The position numbers and the translations under genes were made by a program. Shown piece after piece: positions 5,345 through 8,571 of a stretch of DNA of 8,571 nucleotides. This DNA comes from an uncultured Prevotella sp. (GTDB taxonomy: Bacteria > Bacteroidota > Bacteroidia > Bacteroidales > Bacteroidaceae). Within the stretch, counting starts at the first letter, position 1. Every line of letters starts with the position of its first letter. The notes below the pieces were generated by a model that was given only the letters and a program-made list of their open reading frames with translations, had not been told where the DNA came from and ran no database searches. The stretch covers positions 1 to 8,571 of the forward strand of contig USJX01000102.1 of NCBI GenBank assembly GCA_900555035.1, given 5' to 3'.

Positions 5345-7698
5345 TATTTTTTCTTTCTAAATGCTTTTACCAATTCATCTACCAACACTTCCACCTGCAC
5401 ATGCGCCTTGGCTCCTGCCGTGGCTGGCACGTTAAACATGGTGATGCCCGAACCCAAGGTCTTTGGCACATAGTTAAAGATGTTATCCACACCCACCGTC
5501 ACCTTCACCTTATTATAGAAGGTCTGAATCACCGACAGGTTGCACAATACATACTGTGGCAACTGGCAGCGGAAGTAGGCATCGTGGCTCTCACCGTTTA
5601 CAGAGAGTCGGTCCTGCACATCGAATTTCTTCTCACCCATGTAGCTTGCCGAGAAGGTGGCGCCCAGCCGGTAGTTCTTCTTGTTGTACTTATAGTCGAG
5701 GCTCGCCGTAGCAGCATGAGGCGAAGTGGTGTTCACCTGGATGCCATCCGTCTTGCTCACGTTCACGTAGCTGTAGGTGGCATTCATCGTGAAGTGGTTG
5801 AGGAAGTGCCAGCGCATGATGGTCTCCAGTCCGATAAGGTTCTGCTTGGCGAGGTTGGTGTATTCAAAGTTATACTGCATGTCGTAGATGCGCCATACGC
5901 CCTCTATCTTCTTGCGGAAGAAGTTGCCATACACATTGCCCAAGATAAAGAAGTTATCGTTCGAGTACTCTGTGCCCAGGCTCACGTAGTTGTTCTTCTC
6001 AGGCTTCAGGTCCTCGTTACCCTTAATCATGAACATGCCGAGGTGGTCCCAGTTGAAGAACAGCTCCTTGATGCTTGGCGAACGGTAGCCCATCGAGTAG
6101 TTGGCTCTCCACGCCCAGTGATCCGAAGGACTCCACTTGAAGGCAATCTTAGGCATCGCCATCAGTCCGAAGGCACGGCTGAAGTTGGTTCTCATACCTG
6201 CCGAAACCATCCAGTGGTCGTTCATCGTCCACTCGTCCTGCAGGAAAGCCTCCGTTTCCTTCAGCGAACGGGTGCGCATGATGTGGGAGGCATCGCCGTT
6301 GAATCGGTCGCTCGTCAGGTCATCGCTCAGATGCTCGATGCCGAGGATGAGGTCGTGACCCTCGAACTTCTGCGAGGTGATGGAGAGGCGAGGCTGGAAG
6401 ATACGGCTCTTATACACCTTGGTACGCTCGTCGATACGCTCGTGACGCTTGAAGCGATCATAGAAGTCGCCATGAAGGGAGGCGGTAATCTTGAACCAGT
6501 CCTTGAAGGAGTACTTAATCTTGGTTCCAGCCGTCCAGTCACGCGCCTGACTGAAGGTCATATCCTGAATGAGGTCGTAGGTATTCATATAGAACGCACT
6601 ACCGTAGGCAAGAATCTCCAGGTTCTTGAAAGGGTCGTAGAATACCTTCTGCGATACCGAGATATGCTCTGTACCCTCGATGCCCATTGGCGGACGGGAA
6701 GCTACGCTGGTAATGGTCACGTCGTGGTCGAGCCAAGGATTCGCCTCTTGGGTATAGACCTTCTTGTCGTTCTCCGCCTGGTACATGTAGAAGGCATCGC
6801 TCGAAGAATACCACACATCCGTCTGCGAAGTTACCTTGCCTGCATTGAATCCTGCCGATACCCAGCTCTGCAGGTTCGGGCGGTCGGCATTCTTCTCAAA
6901 CATATACAGGAAATCCTTTTGGGATGGATTCTTGTAGTTGGTTTCGTTCATCTGTCCCCAGCGTACACCAGCCTGAATGTCGATAGGCTTGGTGGTTTTC
7001 TTGGTGATAAGGTTGATGACGGCACCCGATGCACGGCTTCCGTAGAGGGTACTGCTGGCACCCTTCACGATTTCGATGCGGTCGATGGCATGGAGGTTGA
7101 ATCGCTCATAGTCGAGGTTACCCGCCATGTCGCCCGTCAGTCGCTCGCCATCCTGCAGGAAGAGCACGTGGCGGGCATCCAAGCCCTGCATGGAGATTTC
7201 GTTGCCAAAACCCACCTTCTGGATATTCATACCCGGTGTCTCCTGTTGCAGCGCCTTGGTGAGGTCGGCATAGCCTGCATCTACCAGTTCCTTACCGCCG
7301 AGCACCTGCGTGCTCACTGGCGAGAGCTTGATAGGTCGGGCGGTACGGGAACCAGTAACCACCACCTCGTTCACCTTCATCACGTCCTCGGTCATGAAGA
7401 GCTTGAGGGAGCTGTCGCTTCCGATGGTTCCCCTCAGAGGGTTATAGCCCACGGATACCACCTGGTAATAACACTTGTCACTCTGAGGCACCGAGATGGT
7501 AGCCTCACCATCCATGTTGGTAACAACACGCTGTGGCGACTTCAATTTCTCGTTGTCGGCGTAGGTGATGACTGCGCCGATGACTGGTTGCTCGGTGGCT
7601 TTGTCGAAGATACCGCACTTCACCTTTCGCTGTGCAGCGACAGGGAGGGCGAGTATCAGCAGTAAGCCGATAAGCATTACATTTCTAATTGTCTTCAT
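5344..7698 (-). CDS. TonB-dependent outer-membrane receptor, HmuR-like (probable haem)
   Basis: This 784-residue receptor would import a ligand through the outer membrane with energy from TonB-ExbBD. It has a signal peptide (1 to about 22, ending PVAAQ) and a CarboxypepD_reg-like domain (about 26-103). A TonB-box-like EVVVTG (111-116) and a plug (about 120-235) follow, with ALQQETPGMNIQ, DGERL and YGSRASGAVINLITKK. The rest is a beta-barrel. In the barrel, YRSP (538-541) and NEDL (561-564) sit where haem receptors such as HmuR have YRAP and NPDL, although similar motifs occur in other TonB receptors. The protein ends in a basic tail, ELVKAFRKKK, rather than on an aromatic last strand. The substrate call rests mainly on the HmuY-like gene that overlaps its stop codon. 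The order receptor-then-hmuY is the reverse of Porphyromonas hmuYR, and no hmuSTUV is in the window. No full-consensus promoter is visible upstream; TAAGGATTTG near 7733-7724 has wrong spacing. Confidence 0.93.
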   Translation of the reverse strand: MKTIRNVMLIGLLLILALPVAAQRKVKCGIFDKATEQPVIGAVITYADNEKLKSPQRVVTNMDGEATISVPQSDKCYYQVVSVGYNPLRGTIGSDSSLKLFMTEDVMKVNEVVVTGSRTARPIKLSPVSTQVLGGKELVDAGYADLTKALQQETPGMNIQKVGFGNEISMQGLDARHVLFLQDGERLTGDMAGNLDYERFNLHAIDRIEIVKGASSTLYGSRASGAVINLITKKTTKPIDIQAGVRWGQMNETNYKNPSQKDFLYMFEKNADRPNLQSWVSAGFNAGKVTSQTDVWYSSSDAFYMYQAENDKKVYTQEANPWLDHDVTITSVASRPPMGIEGTEHISVSQKVFYDPFKNLEILAYGSAFYMNTYDLIQDMTFSQARDWTAGTKIKYSFKDWFKITASLHGDFYDRFKRHERIDERTKVYKSRIFQPRLSITSQKFEGHDLILGIEHLSDDLTSDRFNGDASHIMRTRSLKETEAFLQDEWTMNDHWMVSAGMRTNFSRAFGLMAMPKIAFKWSPSDHWAWRANYSMGYRSPSIKELFFNWDHLGMFMIKGNEDLKPEKNNYVSLGTEYSNDNFFILGNVYGNFFRKKIEGVWRIYDMQYNFEYTNLAKQNLIGLETIMRWHFLNHFTMNATYSYVNVSKTDGIQVNTTSPHAATASLDYKYNKKNYRLGATFSASYMGEKKFDVQDRLSVNGESHDAYFRCQLPQYVLCNLSVIQTFYNKVKVTVGVDNIFNYVPKTLGSGITMFNVPATAGAKAHVQVEVLVDELVKAFRKKK

Positions 7699-7785
7699 TT
7701 ATATTGCTATTCTATTTTTTCCAAATCCTTACACGATTTCAGCCTCGCTATGGCTTGTTTCTCTTCCCTTCATTTTTTACTTGCA

Positions 7786-7825
7786 AAGGAAAGAGAGATA
7801 TGTCTGGGCATACCCCTCTTTCCTT
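7786..7825. other. Long inverted repeat between the lipoprotein and receptor genes
   Basis: AAGGAAAGAG (7786-7795) and CTCTTTCCTT (7816-7825) are a perfect 10-bp inverted repeat. Inside, TATG (7799-7802) pairs with CATA (7809-7812) around a 6-nt loop, giving one long interrupted hairpin. It starts 21 nt past the lipoprotein stop on the minus strand and ends about 87 nt before the receptor ATG. Neither strand has a T-tract after the stem, so it may be an atypical terminator, an mRNA-stabilising structure or an operator for the receptor operon. Confidence 0.6.
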
Positions 7826-7846
7826 AATTATATAACAACTTTAAAG

Positions 7847-8482
7847 TTATCCTTGACCATTATCTTTCTTCCACTGTGCAAGGTCTTTTTCATATTGTTC
7901 AAACTCGGCTTTAAAATTGTTAAGGCGACTTTTGTCAATAGTTTGTTGGAATGTTTCTGTACGTACATTCATCATATTATAGTTTACAATAAACTCAATC
8001 TGATTTGTCAATACATTCAGATAACCATCGACAGAAGCTCCACTTCCTGTTTGGCAATCATTTGGATCATCACCATTAGTGGTGACATTGCCATCTTTAC
8101 CTTGGAATTTAACCCAACCTGCTTCTGGACGTTCTGATTTATCCCATGAATTGAGGTTCATAAACTTTGTGCTGCACTTAAATGTTACAGCAAAGGGCAT
8201 AGTACCTACGGTAAAATCAACAAGCGAAAGAGTCATAGAACCATCCTCTTTCCAAGTAAAATTAAACTTAGTTGGACAACCACTTGCCAAGTGAGTTTTA
8301 TCAACTCCACTCATGGTAGCCTTTGTGGATAAAACTATATCCCCGTTAAGAATGTCTTTTGCCTTTGTTACATATTCTTCTGCAGGTGGTTCTTTATTTA
8401 AATCATCATCACTACTGCACGAAGATACAAACAAAGCAAAAATTCCTAAGATTGCAAGAGTTAAAATTTTAATACTTTTCAT
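7847..8482 (-). CDS. Small surface lipoprotein of unknown function
   Basis: I do not recognise the family with confidence. The chosen ATG at 8482 gives 211 residues; a TTG two codons upstream (8488) would also be in frame but is less likely. A lipoprotein signal ends at FVSSC (C22) and is followed by SSDDDL, like the acidic export signal that sends Bacteroidetes lipoproteins to the cell surface. The mature part is about 190 residues with alternating strand-like segments, such as MTLSLVDFTV and IEFIVNYNMM, suggesting a small beta-barrel or sandwich. Cysteines at 69, 103 and 143 may include a disulphide. The last 30 residues are charged and probably helical (LNNFKAEFEQYEKDLAQWKK). Its base composition is clearly more AT-rich than the receptor gene downstream. 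Being on the same strand just upstream of the receptor, it could belong to the same surface system, but the inverted repeat between them leaves that open. Confidence 0.8.
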   Translation of the reverse strand: MKSIKILTLAILGIFALFVSSCSSDDDLNKEPPAEEYVTKAKDILNGDIVLSTKATMSGVDKTHLASGCPTKFNFTWKEDGSMTLSLVDFTVGTMPFAVTFKCSTKFMNLNSWDKSERPEAGWVKFQGKDGNVTTNGDDPNDCQTGSGASVDGYLNVLTNQIEFIVNYNMMNVRTETFQQTIDKSRLNNFKAEFEQYEKDLAQWKKDNGQG

Positions 8483-8571
8483 TGTCAATACAAAACTGTA
8501 GCAGTAGCCAATATGTGAGGCAAGTTCTCAATAGAAGTGCAAAAATCTGAGGGGGTTTCAGGCTTAATAAT

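Noticed and set aside
5302..7665. A 787-codon open frame on the plus strand, antisense to the receptor gene
   Set aside because: The receptor frame encodes a complete, motif-rich protein. The antisense translation is rich in H, L, V and R with no recognisable domain, as expected from the mirror of biased codons in moderately GC-rich DNA.
7729..7773. A 14-codon upstream ORF on the minus strand in the receptor leader (MKGRETSHSEAEIV)
   Set aside because: It is short, with no sign of conservation or coding pattern. It would matter only if a leader-peptide mechanism were shown.
7837..7848. Perfect 12-bp palindrome AACTTTAAAGTT at the lipoprotein stop codon
   Set aside because: It is AT-only except for one C/G pair, overlaps the coding end, and is likely by chance in such AT-rich sequence.
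8491..8571. Possible promoter for the lipoprotein gene (TACAGTTTTG near 8500-8491)
   Set aside because: Four bases rather than two separate TA from TTTG, and the start site would fall on the ATG. No other consensus match is present before the window ends.

Overview
The window looks like chromosomal DNA of a Bacteroidales bacterium, most likely from the Prevotella/Segatella group. Three signals point there. Several intergenic regions carry the Bacteroidetes promoter pattern TTTG (or ATTG) - 19/20 bp - TAnnTTTG. A HmuY-type haem-binding lipoprotein sits next to a TonB-dependent receptor that has a CarboxypepD_reg-like N-terminal domain. The lipoproteins have Bacteroidetes-type signals, one followed by an SSDDD run typical of surface-exported lipoproteins. 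All five clearly protein-coding loci lie on the minus strand; no plus-strand gene is supported.

Layout from left to right. Positions 1-380 hold no convincing protein gene. A minus-strand promoter at 114-145, with a run of helically phased A-tracts behind it, fires leftward into a hairpin-rich sequence that leaves the window. A plus-strand intrinsic terminator lies at 312-347 with no visible gene to serve. Next (381-1742) is an AT-rich AAA/DUF4143 ATPase gene. Its leader holds three copies of a 13-bp motif at exact 33-bp spacing, and the whole gene is bracketed by a 32-bp imperfect direct repeat. Then come a ZIP-family metal transporter (1955-2701) and enolase (2900-4207). Enolase has its own promoter, a 12-bp triplet repeat in its leader, a duplicated 3' end, and a strong terminator between it and the ZIP gene.

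The right half (4398-7698) is a probable haem-uptake operon: a TonB-dependent outer-membrane receptor, then a HmuY-like lipoprotein gene whose start codon overlaps the receptor's stop (TAATG). The HmuY reading frame is broken by what looks like a single-base deletion near 5039-5041. It is therefore a recent pseudogene or carries a sequencing error; restoring one base gives about 315 residues. Upstream, on the same strand, is a small lipoprotein of unknown function (7847-8482), separated from the receptor by a long inverted repeat.

The receptor would import a ligand, probably haem, across the outer membrane using TonB energy. The HmuY-like lipoprotein would capture and deliver it at the surface. 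The ZIP carrier and enolase are separate functions. I see no complete new defence or mobile system. The least explained material is the leftmost 380 bp and the repeat architecture around the DUF4143 ATPase.
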